12,801 nucleotides of DNA, taken from assembly GCA_002314945.1 (NCBI GenBank), contig DCHV01000088.1, positions 1-12,801 on the forward strand, written 5' to 3'. Made by a program: the position numbers and the translations under genes. Each line of letters opens with the position of its first letter. Position 1 is the first letter of the stretch. A model generated the notes under the pieces. It was not told the DNA's origin, searched no databases, and was given only the letters and a program-made list of their open reading frames with translations. Source of the stretch: Prevotellaceae bacterium UBA1743. GTDB lineage: Bacteria > Bacteroidota > Bacteroidia > Bacteroidales > Bacteroidaceae. This document shows positions 1 through 8,406 of the stretch, piece by piece.

Positions 1-80
1 CATTTTTAAGTTAGAATATACACATCACATTACAAGAATTCACCAATCTTCTCGTAGCGGAAAGGGAAGAAGCTGGTAGG

Positions 81-986
81 ATGAGTTGCGCACTCCTCTA
101 TCAATGTTCCGTAAAATCATTCTGTCTCTTTTGGCATTCGTTTTCGATGAGAGAGCCCCTTCTCAAGGATTTGGAAGCAAAGAACGTGCTTGCCTTCCAA
201 AAACACCTAAAGAAAGAAGGAAAATCGCTCAATACGCAATCCACCTATCTACGCAATCTGCGGGCTATCCGCAACTATGGTGTCAAGAGAGGATTGGTCG
301 AGTCGGAGGAAAAGGCTTTCCACGGATGCTACTTATCCCATTTCGATCCCCATCCTTCTTATTTATACGACTGGCAGATAGAAAAGATTCTGTGCGAAGA
401 TCTGGAGAAACATGGTGCACGTAAGGAGGAGTTAGAAGGATTGGAACATGCCAGATTGTGTTTCGCATTGATGTACGGATTTGGAGGAATGCCTTTCGTT
501 GATTTGGCGACACTCAACAAATCAAATTTCAACAATGGTCTGCTGATATATCGTAGGCATAAGACGAATGTGGAGGTTCAACTCAAGCCTACCCGAATGC
601 AAAAGGAGATAGGTCGGAGGCTCCATCTGTTCGACAATTCCTCCTACCTGTATCCCATTCTGAAATCAGACTTGAACATCAAGAGTGAAGAGGGATACAA
701 AGCCTACATGAATTCGCTCAGAGTAACCAACAATCGTTTGAAGAGAATAGGCCAATTACTTAAAATCAATAATATCACCACCTATTCCGCACGTCATTCA
801 TTTGCCAACAACGCCCTTCGCATGGGACTGAACCCCTATCAATTAATGGGTTTGATGGGTCATTCCAATATCAAGACAACCGAGATCTACCTGAACAAAT
901 TCAAAGGAGAAGAGAATGGAAAGTTGCTGGAACAAATAGAGAAAAAATTGAAACGCGTAAAAGAGACCTATTCCCATCCTCGTTAA
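81..986 (+). CDS. Tyrosine recombinase (phage integrase family), possibly 5'-damaged and lacking the first catalytic Arg
   Basis: Site-specific DNA recombinase of the Bacteroidales integrase type. Counting from the ATG at 81, a SAM-like DNA-binding domain covers about residues 1-90 (motif SLNTQSTYLRNLRAI) and the catalytic domain about 95-290. Seen: beta-hairpin Lys161 (RRHKT), box II YSARHSF with Arg238, GHS with His261, and nucleophile Tyr270 (TTEIYL). The first catalytic Arg, usually in an RGMxFVDLA context, is replaced by Gly135 (GGMPFVDLA, codon 483-485). This could abolish strand cleavage or be a subfamily trait; I cannot tell which. The same frame stays open and integrase-like upstream from 15 (ITLQEFTNLLVAEREEAGR), but it contains no ATG, GTG or TTG and is closed by TAG at 12-14. 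The true start is therefore a rare codon, or the gene is broken, or it starts at 81 with a shortened first helix. It reads in the same direction as the enzyme operon that follows. Confidence 0.85.
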   Translation: MSCALLYQCSVKSFCLFWHSFSMREPLLKDLEAKNVLAFQKHLKKEGKSLNTQSTYLRNLRAIRNYGVKRGLVESEEKAFHGCYLSHFDPHPSYLYDWQIEKILCEDLEKHGARKEELEGLEHARLCFALMYGFGGMPFVDLATLNKSNFNNGLLIYRRHKTNVEVQLKPTRMQKEIGRRLHLFDNSSYLYPILKSDLNIKSEEGYKAYMNSLRVTNNRLKRIGQLLKINNITTYSARHSFANNALRMGLNPYQLMGLMGHSNIKTTEIYLNKFKGEENGKLLEQIEKKLKRVKETYSHPR

Positions 987-1040
987 TGCCGTCTATTTTC
1001 TTTTTTCACCGAAAAGACACACTATAAAAGAAAAATAAGG

Positions 1041-1048
1041 TATATTTG
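1041..1048 (+). promoter_or_regulatory. Predicted Bacteroidota -7 element (TATATTTG) for the GH97 operon
   Basis: TATATTTG fits the Bacteroidota -7 consensus TAnnTTTG and lies 39 bp before the GH97 start, in an AT-rich gap after the recombinase. No good TTTG -33 element is visible at the expected spacing, so it may be weak or activator-dependent. The leader is A-rich and has no clear Shine-Dalgarno sequence. Confidence 0.5.
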
Positions 1049-1087
1049 CATCGGAATACGTCAATATAATATAAAAATTACATAAAA

Positions 1088-3025
1088 ATGAAGAAAAAAT
1101 CCATCCTTTTGCTGGCTTTGTTTACAAGCCTACCTATGCTATCGCAAAAGAAAGTGAATGTATCCTCCCCCAATGGAGAAATACAGGTGAATGTGACGTT
1201 ATGCGACAAGATTTACTACGATGTGATCAGCCACGGCGACACCCTGCTGAAGAAAAGTCATCTGGCAATGAACCTAAGTGACAGAACATTGGGCGAGAAA
1301 CCGAAGTTGAAGAGCAAGAAAATCGAAAGCGTAACAAATACGGTGAAGCCACTCTTCCCCCTCAAGTTCAGTACCGTAGAAAACAACTACAACCTGCTCA
1401 CGTTGACATTGGCTGGCAACTATCAGGTACAGTGGCGTGTATATGACGATGCCGTTGCCTATCGTTTCCTCACCACACTGAAGGACGATATCAAAATTCT
1501 CTCCGAGGATGCCACCATGCAATTGACATCCGATTGTGATTTGGTTCTACAGCAACCTAATGGCTTCAAGACAAGTTGCGAGGAGAATTACTCTCATGTG
1601 CAGAGTTCAGCATGGAAAGCCGACGACAAGATGAGTGAACTTCCCATTGTCATCACTTCTGGCAATCAGAAGATTCTCTTCAGCGAGTTCGACCTCTTCG
1701 ATTATCCTGGTATGTTTCTCAAGGGCAATGCCGACAACAGTCTGAATGCCATCCATCCCAAGAATCCCCTGAAATGGGAGGATGACGGTGATCGTAGCCA
1801 GAAGATTCTGGAGGAAGCCGAATACATCGCTCTCACCTCTGGTACGCGTTCTTTCCCCTGGCGCTACATGCTCATCACACAGGACGACCGCAAGTTGGCC
1901 GAAAGCACCATGCCTATGCGACTGGCCCCGGAATCTGCTGTGGAAGACCCCAGTTGGATCCAACCTGGACTCACTTGCTGGGATTGGCTCAATGGTATTC
2001 CATACGGACAGGATGTGGATTTCCGCAGCGGCATCAACTTGGAGACGTACAAGTATTTCGTGGATTATGCCTCCGAGAATGGTATCAAGTATATGCTGAT
2101 GGACGAGGGATGGGCTTTGGACACCCGTGACCCCTTCAAGACCAATCCTAAGGTACATCTCGATCAGCTCATCCAGTACGGACGCGACAAGGGCGTAGGC
2201 ATCATCCTGTGGATTCCCTGGCTCACGGTAGAACATCACATGGATCTCTTCGAGGTGTTCGAGAAATGGGGCATCAAGGGCTTGAAGATTGATTTCATGG
2301 ATCGTCAGGATCAGTGGATGGTCAACTACTACGAGCGTGTAGCTAAAACGGCAGCCGAACATCATCTGATGGTAGATTTCCACGGAGCATACCATCCGAG
2401 TGGCCTCTCTTACAAATACCCCAACGTACTCAGTTTCGAGGGTGTACGAGGTCTGGAATACAATGGCAGTTGCCGTCCCGACAACACACTCTACCTCCCC
2501 TTTATCCGCAATGCAGTAGGACCCATGGACTACACTCCAGGTGCTATGCTCTGCTACCAGCCAAAGCAACATCATGGCAATCGTCCCATCTGCTCAGCTG
2601 TAGGCACCAAGGCATATCAGTTAGCCAATTTCGTTCTCTTCGAGTCACACCTGCAGATGTTGGCCGACAACCCCTGTCGCTATCGTATGTGGCCCGATTG
2701 TGCTCAGTTCATGACCGAGGCTCCTGTCAGTTGGGACGAAACCAAGGTTCTCGTTGGCGAGATGGGACAATACATCATCACGGCCAAGCGTAGTGGCGAG
2801 AAATGGTTCATCGGCGGCATGACGAATTCCAAAGAACGCGAATTCGATATTTCACTCGATTTCCTGAAGGAAGGCAAGACCTATCGTATGACCTCTTTCG
2901 AGGATGGCATCAATGCCGATCTCATCGCCATGGACTACAAGCGTACAGAGAAGGACGTGAAGAGTACAGACAAGATACACGTGAAGATGGTTGTCAATGG
3001 CGGTTTCGCTGCAGTGCTCAAATAA
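1088..3025 (+). CDS. GH97 glycoside hydrolase, probably a retaining alpha-galactosidase
   Basis: Exported alpha-glycosidase of family GH97, 645 aa, normal for the family. A signal peptide (MKKKSILLLALFTSLPMLSQ) predicts periplasmic location. The order is an N-terminal beta-super-sandwich (about 22-270), a catalytic TIM barrel (about 285-540, starting near TCWDWLNG and including MLMDEGW) and a small C-terminal beta-domain (about 555-645). KIDFMDR puts Asp402 where retaining GH97 alpha-galactosidases have their nucleophile. Glu457 (RGLEYNG), 55 residues later, is the likeliest acid/base; Glu451 (SFEGVRG) is the alternative. The inverting SusB-type alpha-glucosidases lack this Asp, so alpha-galactose is the favoured substrate, but specificity within GH97 is not certain from sequence. 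First gene of a three-gene operon; the GH20 gene starts 32 bp downstream. Confidence 0.93.
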   Translation: MKKKSILLLALFTSLPMLSQKKVNVSSPNGEIQVNVTLCDKIYYDVISHGDTLLKKSHLAMNLSDRTLGEKPKLKSKKIESVTNTVKPLFPLKFSTVENNYNLLTLTLAGNYQVQWRVYDDAVAYRFLTTLKDDIKILSEDATMQLTSDCDLVLQQPNGFKTSCEENYSHVQSSAWKADDKMSELPIVITSGNQKILFSEFDLFDYPGMFLKGNADNSLNAIHPKNPLKWEDDGDRSQKILEEAEYIALTSGTRSFPWRYMLITQDDRKLAESTMPMRLAPESAVEDPSWIQPGLTCWDWLNGIPYGQDVDFRSGINLETYKYFVDYASENGIKYMLMDEGWALDTRDPFKTNPKVHLDQLIQYGRDKGVGIILWIPWLTVEHHMDLFEVFEKWGIKGLKIDFMDRQDQWMVNYYERVAKTAAEHHLMVDFHGAYHPSGLSYKYPNVLSFEGVRGLEYNGSCRPDNTLYLPFIRNAVGPMDYTPGAMLCYQPKQHHGNRPICSAVGTKAYQLANFVLFESHLQMLADNPCRYRMWPDCAQFMTEAPVSWDETKVLVGEMGQYIITAKRSGEKWFIGGMTNSKEREFDISLDFLKEGKTYRMTSFEDGINADLIAMDYKRTEKDVKSTDKIHVKMVVNGGFAAVLK

Positions 3026-3057
3026 TCCGGAAAACAAAGAAAAACTATAGAAAAAAG

Positions 3058-4929
3058 ATGAAGACACATACTCTGTCCTCACTCGTGCTGCTGCTCACAT
3101 TGTGGGCGGCAGCACCTGTTTCAGGCGTTGCCCATGACATCATTCCCTGCCCCAATCAAATAGAAGAATCCGAGGGTACCTACCGCTTGAAGAAACTCTC
3201 CGTCTATATCCAGGACGAGGAAAGCAAGGAGGATCTCTCCGCCATGCTCCAGCTACAGTTGGCTACACCTACAGGATTACCTCTCCGCTACACCAAGCAG
3301 GGGCAAGCCAATCTGAGATTCCTCTCCGACGCCTCGCTCGGCAAAGATGCTTACACGCTACAGGTGGACAAGCATGGCATTACCGTCCGCGCCTCTTCCT
3401 ATGGAGGACAGTTCTATGCTCTGCAGACTATTCTTCAGCTCCTTCCTCCCGAGATAAAGACTCTTTCGCCTGACACTGACATGCAATGGATGATTCCTTT
3501 TGTCCGCATCCAAGATGCTCCCCGCTTCGGATGGCGTGGCGCCATGCTCGATGTGTCACGCCATTGGTTCACCAAGGAGGAAGTGATGCGCTATATCGAC
3601 GAGATAGCCGCCTACAAGTTCAACATTTTCCACTGGCACCTCACCGACGACCAGGGATGGCGCATCCAGAGCGATACATATCCACGTCTGCACGAGATAG
3701 GTTCCAAGCGCGCCTTCCGCGTAGGCGACTGGTGGAGCTACGAACCTCAGCAAGACGGTGAGGAAGCCAGCTACGGAGGATATTACACCAAGGAAGAGAT
3801 TCGCCAAGTGATTGCCTATGCTGCACAACGCAACATCTCCATCATGCCCGAGATAGATGTGCCAGGACACAGCCAGGCTACCCTTGTGTGCTACCCCGAA
3901 CTGGCCTGTATGAATGCTCCGCAGAAAGTCACATTGGGCAACAAGTTCTACGGCATCGACGAGAACTCTCTCTGTGCAGGAGCTGATGCCACCTACGAAT
4001 TCTTGGAGAAGATTTTCGGCGAGGTAGCCGAACTCTTCCCCTTCCAATATATTCACATAGGAGGGGATGAGTGCTTTAAGGGATTCTGGGAGAAGTGCCC
4101 CAAGTGCAAGAGCAAGATGGAGAGCGAGCACTTGGCTGGCACCCACGAATTGCAGAGTTACCTGATACGTCGGGTAGAGAAGATACTGCACAAACATGGC
4201 AAGAAGATGGTAGGCTGGGATGAGATTCTCGAAGGAGGATTGGCAGATGATGCTACCGTGATGTCGTGGCGTGGCATGGACGGAGGCATCACAGCCGCCA
4301 AGGCAGGCCATCACGTCATCATGACCCCCACCGACCATTGCTACCTCGACCTCTATCAGGGAGAACCCTCTGCCGAGCCATGCACCTACTCCATATTGCG
4401 TGCATCCAGCTGTTACAACTGGAATCCCGTGCCAGACGATGTGGAACCCGCGCTCGTCCTGGGTAGTCAGGGCAATCTATGGGCCGAGTCGGTACCCAAT
4501 TTCCGTCATGCCGAGTACATGACATGGCCTCGTGGATGGGCATTGGCCGAGACGATGTGGACCCATCCCGAGCACAAGGAATGGATGGATTTCGTACGTC
4601 GCATGGAGCACCACTTCACACGGGCAGACAAGGCCGATATCAACTATGCTGCCAACAGTGTATATACACCCATTCTTCAAGTCATCAAGAGCGACACACC
4701 CGAACCATTACTGGAGTTGTCCAACGAAATCGAGGACGTGGAGATGTACTACACCTTCGACGGAACCTTCCCCGATCTCCATTCGCCCCACTATTCCCAG
4801 CCGCTCGCTATTCCGCGCAATGCCTCGCGCCTCATCGTGCAGAGTTATCGACATGGACATAAGGTGGGAAATCTCGTAAAGTATGACCTTTCCATTGATC
4901 CAGAGACAAAACAATTTAGATTGAGATAA
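3058..4929 (+). CDS. GH20 beta-N-acetylhexosaminidase
   Basis: Exo-acting beta-N-acetylhexosaminidase, 623 aa, which removes terminal beta-GlcNAc/GalNAc by substrate-assisted catalysis. The frame is open from 2803, but the start at 3058 is chosen because it follows the GH97 stop by 32 bp and begins a classical signal peptide (MKTHTLSSLVLLLTLWAAAP). The order is an N-terminal GH20b domain (about 27-150), a TIM barrel (about 155-510) opening with FGWRGAMLDVSRHW, and a C-terminal beta-sandwich of chitobiase type (about 530-623, with MYYTFDGTFP). Asp337-Glu338 in HIGGDE are the catalytic pair; FHWHLTDDQGWR and MPEIDVPGHSQA are also conserved. Probably periplasmic. GH20 does not fit a purely arabinan or galactose substrate, so it suggests N-glycan or another GlcNAc-containing target. 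The next gene starts 1 bp after its stop. Confidence 0.95.
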   Translation: MKTHTLSSLVLLLTLWAAAPVSGVAHDIIPCPNQIEESEGTYRLKKLSVYIQDEESKEDLSAMLQLQLATPTGLPLRYTKQGQANLRFLSDASLGKDAYTLQVDKHGITVRASSYGGQFYALQTILQLLPPEIKTLSPDTDMQWMIPFVRIQDAPRFGWRGAMLDVSRHWFTKEEVMRYIDEIAAYKFNIFHWHLTDDQGWRIQSDTYPRLHEIGSKRAFRVGDWWSYEPQQDGEEASYGGYYTKEEIRQVIAYAAQRNISIMPEIDVPGHSQATLVCYPELACMNAPQKVTLGNKFYGIDENSLCAGADATYEFLEKIFGEVAELFPFQYIHIGGDECFKGFWEKCPKCKSKMESEHLAGTHELQSYLIRRVEKILHKHGKKMVGWDEILEGGLADDATVMSWRGMDGGITAAKAGHHVIMTPTDHCYLDLYQGEPSAEPCTYSILRASSCYNWNPVPDDVEPALVLGSQGNLWAESVPNFRHAEYMTWPRGWALAETMWTHPEHKEWMDFVRRMEHHFTRADKADINYAANSVYTPILQVIKSDTPEPLLELSNEIEDVEMYYTFDGTFPDLHSPHYSQPLAIPRNASRLIVQSYRHGHKVGNLVKYDLSIDPETKQFRLR

Positions 4930-4930
4930 G

Positions 4931-6622
4931 ATGCGTAATACTATTTTCCACTTTGCCTGCCTCCTCGCGTTAGCCTCCTGTTCATCTCAGGTGGAACAAT
5001 GGAGAGTGATGGAGATTCCATTTCATTCACATACCGATTACAATGCCACAGGGGCCGATGAAGTGAGGATGGATCTCACTTTCATCTCCCACAGTACAGG
5101 AGATAGCCTCGTCGTGCCAGCCTTCTGGGATGGCGACAGCACCTTCCGTGTCCGCTTTGCTCCCGTAGCCACGGGACGATGGGAATGGTGTTCTTCTTGT
5201 CCCCAGGATGCCTCTTTACACGGACTTACAGGCAGTTTCCGTTGTGGTAAGTATAAGGGTTCCCTCGACCTCTATAAGCATGGATTCGTGCGTGCCGAGG
5301 CAGGTACCAAGTACCTGTTCCATGCCGATGGTACTCCGTTCTTCTACCTCGGTGACACGCATTGGAATATGTATGCCGAGGAGTTCAATGCCCCTGGCCC
5401 TCATGCCGAGGAAGGCGACACACTCCCCCATTTCCAGCGCATCATCGACCGACGTGTGGAACAGGGGTTCACCGTGTATCAGAGTGAGCCTATCCAATCT
5501 CCTTTTCATCTGGAGGACGGCACCGTGGATTCCTCCGACATCGAGGGATTCAGACAGGCCGACCGCTACTACCAGTACATAGCCGATGCAGGACTTTTGC
5601 ATGCCAATGCCGAATTTTTCTTCTCGGCACACATGAAACCCACTCATACTGACAGCCAACTGGAACTTCTCTCCCGATACTGGGTAGCACGTTTCGGAGC
5701 CTATCCTGTCCTCTGGACGTTGGCACAGGAGATCGACAATGATTTCTACTACGAGCGTGGTGGCACCTTCTACGACTACACCAACAATCCTTGGGTCAAG
5801 GTAGCCGAATACATTCATCGCTACGATGCCTATTCCCACCCTTTATCGGGGCATCAGGAAGCTACCTGCTACACCACGATCACAGGACGTGGGACGGGAG
5901 TTGAAAACAGGAGTGGTGGAGGCATCTCCGCCTTTGCCTCCGAGGAGGTAGCACAGCGTACTGGACACAATTGGTGGGCTGTTCAATGGAGTCCCTCATT
6001 GACCTCCACGTCAGGAGCCGATATCCCCTCTGACTTTTGGACATCGCCCTATCCCGCTGTCAATTACGAGGGACGCTATTGCGGACTTTGGACAAAGGAT
6101 TTCGGAGCCCGTGCCCAAGGATGGATTTCCTTCTTGTCTGGTTTCTGCGGCTATGGCTACGGAGCCTGCGACATCTGGCTCTATCAGAGCACCTACGATA
6201 TCCACAGCACCAGTTTCGATGGAATAGACTCCATCCGTCCCTCCGACAAACAACTCCACTGGCCTCGGGCTTTGGAATACGAAAGCGCAGGACAGATGAC
6301 TATCCTGCGTCGTTTCCTCACTTCCTTCGATTGGTGGAATCTCTCCCCCATGCTCGATGGTGATTCGCGTTTCACGCCCTGTGAAGGTACCGCTTGGGCA
6401 GGAGCCTCCACTCCGGAACGCACCGTCCTCTATTTCTACGGGAACACAATTGGAACAGGTACTCTGCGCGAGCTCACCCCCAATGCAAAGATGAGCCTCA
6501 TCCTGTTCAATCCTCGTACAGGGGAGGAGGAACCACCTCTTCCCGTCTATGTAGCGTCGGATGGCACACTCTCCCTCCCTGCCAAGCCCGATACAGCAGA
6601 CTGGGTGTTTACTTTACGTTGA
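4931..6622 (+). CDS. DUF5060/DUF4038 apiosidase-like glycoside hydrolase, lipoprotein
   Basis: Predicted retaining glycoside hydrolase of the DUF4038 (apiosidase-like TIM barrel, GH140-related) group, 563 aa. The N-terminus MRNTIFHFACLLALASC has a lipobox (LAS-Cys17), so it is probably anchored to a membrane, perhaps on the cell surface. The order is a DUF5060-like beta-domain (about 22-112; FWDGDSTFRVRFAP, GRWEW), the barrel (about 115-460; DTHWNMYAEEF, YQSEPIQSPF) and a C-terminal beta-domain of putative collagen-binding type (about 465-563). Likely catalytic pair: acid/base Glu267 (WTLAQEIDND, end of strand 4) and nucleophile Glu380 (VNYEGRY, strand 7). The residue roles follow clan logic rather than a close characterised match. 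The substrate is unknown; GH140 releases from RG-II apiose, but relatives act on other sugars. It starts 1 bp after the GH20 stop, so translation is probably coupled, and its last 14 bp overlap the convergent GH51 gene. Confidence 0.85.
   Translation: MRNTIFHFACLLALASCSSQVEQWRVMEIPFHSHTDYNATGADEVRMDLTFISHSTGDSLVVPAFWDGDSTFRVRFAPVATGRWEWCSSCPQDASLHGLTGSFRCGKYKGSLDLYKHGFVRAEAGTKYLFHADGTPFFYLGDTHWNMYAEEFNAPGPHAEEGDTLPHFQRIIDRRVEQGFTVYQSEPIQSPFHLEDGTVDSSDIEGFRQADRYYQYIADAGLLHANAEFFFSAHMKPTHTDSQLELLSRYWVARFGAYPVLWTLAQEIDNDFYYERGGTFYDYTNNPWVKVAEYIHRYDAYSHPLSGHQEATCYTTITGRGTGVENRSGGGISAFASEEVAQRTGHNWWAVQWSPSLTSTSGADIPSDFWTSPYPAVNYEGRYCGLWTKDFGARAQGWISFLSGFCGYGYGACDIWLYQSTYDIHSTSFDGIDSIRPSDKQLHWPRALEYESAGQMTILRRFLTSFDWWNLSPMLDGDSRFTPCEGTAWAGASTPERTVLYFYGNTIGTGTLRELTPNAKMSLILFNPRTGEEEPPLPVYVASDGTLSLPAKPDTADWVFTLR
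6609..6622. other. 14-bp tail-to-tail overlap of convergent genes
   Basis: The GH51 stop (TTA on the + strand at 6609-6611) and the DUF4038 stop (TGA at 6620-6622) interlock. No terminator hairpin is visible between or just beyond the two stops, so transcripts from both sides should run into the opposite gene and form antisense RNA. Confidence 0.9.
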
Positions 6623-8153
6623 TATCCAGCACGGCCAGTGTGTGAGCAGGAATCTCCACCATGCCGTCCTTCATGCGCAGTTCTGTTTCGCGTGGGAGCA
6701 CATTCTCGCGTCCTATGTCGTTGTAGTCATCGGCAGAGTTGCCAGATAGAAGAGTAGCCTTCACCTTGCCGCTACGAACCTTTCCCGCTACGTTCAGTAC
6801 GATAGAATGAGCCTTCTCCGGATCCTTGTTCACCACGGCACAGGCATAGTGGGTACCCTCCTCGTTGCGGGTAATAGCCACATCCATCATCGGTGTGCTG
6901 CCATCCTCGTGCCGGTACTCCTCGTATTGGCATTCGGCAGGTACATAGTACGGCTCCAGTAGATTGGTGTACATCTGGAATACATAGTACGTCGAGCGTT
7001 TCACCAGTCCATCCTTGTGTACAAAGACTGCGCCACGAGTGTTCACGATAGGGGCGAAGCAGGCAATATCTACGATATCGCTATGGCGTAGGCAAGCATT
7101 CAGGAAACAAGCCGAGAACAGTGCATCGGCCATCGTATAGGTCTCATTCAGGTCGTTCTTCCTGCGCGCCTCGATGTCGAATCCCTCCCTCAGATTGCCA
7201 TGCCAGGGATGATGCCATCCCCTCAGATTCCATTCGTCGAAGGCAATCTTTATCTTCCCACCGCCGAATCCCGTATCCTCCAGTAGTTTGATGGCGTCCT
7301 GTATTTGTTTCTCCGGCAATGTGGTCCACATCATACACTTCTCGTAGGGAGAAGGATTGTTGTTCAGCCACAGAGCATCCCAGTAACCATGAATGCTGAT
7401 ATAATTAAGGTATCTACCCGCAGCCTTCAGTAGAGGATGTGTCCAATTCGGGTCGGTCGTGGCAGCAGCGAGCAATTGTGCATCCTTCGTCACCGCCAGC
7501 ATCATCTTGGCACTCTCGCTCACCAGGGGAGCCCATTCTTCAGGTGTATGAGCTCCTATCTCCCAGGGACCATAGTTTTCGTTGCCAACACTCCAGTACT
7601 TCACGTTGTAGGGCTCTGGGTGGCCATTCTCCATCCTCATGCGTCCCCATTTCCCCATCGTCAGGTTGCAGTACTCCACCCAGTCGCTCATCTCCTCGGG
7701 AGTTCCTGTCCCCGCATTGGTGCAGATGTAGGGTTCGCATCCCACTTTGCGGCACCAGCTCACGTATTCATCCGTACCAAAGGTATTGGGATCCTCCACT
7801 TGCCAAGCCTTGTCATACATCGGTTCGCGGTTCTTCCCCACTCCGTATTTCCAATGGTACGAACTCACGAAGCAGCCCCCCGGCCATCGTACGATTGAAG
7901 TATGGATATCCCGTAGCGCCTGTATCACATCCTTTCGGAATCCCTCTTCGTCACTCAGTGGGTTTCCAGGATCGAATATTCCTCCGTACACCTGATTGTC
8001 GAAATGCTCGATAAACTGTCCAAACAGCATCGGGTTGTAATGGATAGTCTCAGCATCTGTCTTTTCCGTCACCGTGTTTTGCGCTCCGGCCGAGTGGAAA
8101 GTCAGGCAAGCACATAGTAACCAGGCTGCCCTCCTACATGTTTTTCGTCCCAT
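6609..8153 (-). CDS. GH51 alpha-L-arabinofuranosidase
   Basis: Exported exo-alpha-L-arabinofuranosidase of family GH51, 514 aa, full length. The signal peptide ends near HSAGA|QN. The catalytic (beta/alpha)8 domain (about 30-385) carries the family landmarks: FGQFIEHF, VRWPGGCFVSSYHW, acid/base Glu192 (WSVGNENYG), SIHGYW and nucleophile Glu307 (IAFDEWN). The C-terminal part (about 390-514) is the usual jelly-roll domain, ending PAHTLAVLDINVK. It removes alpha-1,2/1,3/1,5-linked arabinofuranose from arabinan, arabinoxylan, arabinogalactan or extensin; the linkage cannot be read from sequence. It is a single-gene unit on the opposite strand to its neighbours, with its own promoter in the 8154-8971 gap. 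Its stop codon lies inside the 3' end of the DUF4038 gene. Confidence 0.94.
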   Translation of the reverse strand: MGRKTCRRAAWLLCACLTFHSAGAQNTVTEKTDAETIHYNPMLFGQFIEHFDNQVYGGIFDPGNPLSDEEGFRKDVIQALRDIHTSIVRWPGGCFVSSYHWKYGVGKNREPMYDKAWQVEDPNTFGTDEYVSWCRKVGCEPYICTNAGTGTPEEMSDWVEYCNLTMGKWGRMRMENGHPEPYNVKYWSVGNENYGPWEIGAHTPEEWAPLVSESAKMMLAVTKDAQLLAAATTDPNWTHPLLKAAGRYLNYISIHGYWDALWLNNNPSPYEKCMMWTTLPEKQIQDAIKLLEDTGFGGGKIKIAFDEWNLRGWHHPWHGNLREGFDIEARRKNDLNETYTMADALFSACFLNACLRHSDIVDIACFAPIVNTRGAVFVHKDGLVKRSTYYVFQMYTNLLEPYYVPAECQYEEYRHEDGSTPMMDVAITRNEEGTHYACAVVNKDPEKAHSIVLNVAGKVRSGKVKATLLSGNSADDYNDIGRENVLPRETELRMKDGMVEIPAHTLAVLDINVK

Positions 8154-8194
8154 ATTCGTATTCTATTTTCTTCAAAAATCTGTAATAACTGGCC

Positions 8195-8226
8195 CAAAGC
8201 TACGTTTATGTATCGACATAATCAAA
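8195..8226 (-). promoter_or_regulatory. Predicted Bacteroidota promoter for the GH51 gene
   Basis: Read on the - strand, TTTG (8226-8223) is followed after 20 bp by TAGCTTTG (8202-8195). This matches the Bacteroidota sigma-ABfr pattern of a TTTG -33 element and a TAnnTTTG -7 element at standard spacing. Transcription would start near 8188, giving a leader of about 35 nt before the ATG at 8153. Confidence 0.75.
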
Positions 8227-8306
8227 CTTTTTGCTACATTTTTTTGAAAGAATTAATAAAAAGAACATTCAGAAACATCAAACCATTAGAATCTCAAAAA
8301 CACTCC

Positions 8307-8406
8307 AGGGTCAAAAAATAAATTTTCCGAGGAGAAAATATTTTTTTTTCGAGGCACAAATATTTTTTTTTCAAGGACAAATTTCCTGGTTTCCGAGACA
8401 ATTTTG
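8307..8406. repeat. 22-bp periodic A/T-tract array
   Basis: Two adjacent 22-bp units, 8329-8350 and 8351-8372, are nearly identical: GAGG, a 4-nt variable stretch, then AAATA or similar, nine T and a final C. Decayed units begin at the same 22-bp register at 8307 (AGGG), 8373 (AAGG) and 8395 (GAGACAA). Runs of A and T spaced at about two helical turns predict intrinsically bent DNA. It adjoins the inverted-repeat module directly. Confidence 0.75.

Noticed and set aside
1607..2575. Long open frame of 322 codons on the - strand inside the GH97 gene
   Set aside because: It lies entirely opposite a full-length GH97 with intact motifs and its translation has no recognisable domain; it is a shadow of the real frame.
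2803..3057. Upstream extension of the GH20 frame to an ATG at 2803
   Set aside because: It would overlap the GH97 coding end by over 200 bp and bury the signal peptide that begins at 3058.
3556..4338. Open frame of 260 codons on the - strand inside the GH20 gene
   Set aside because: It covers the conserved GH20 barrel, including the HIGGDE site, on the opposite strand and has no family features.
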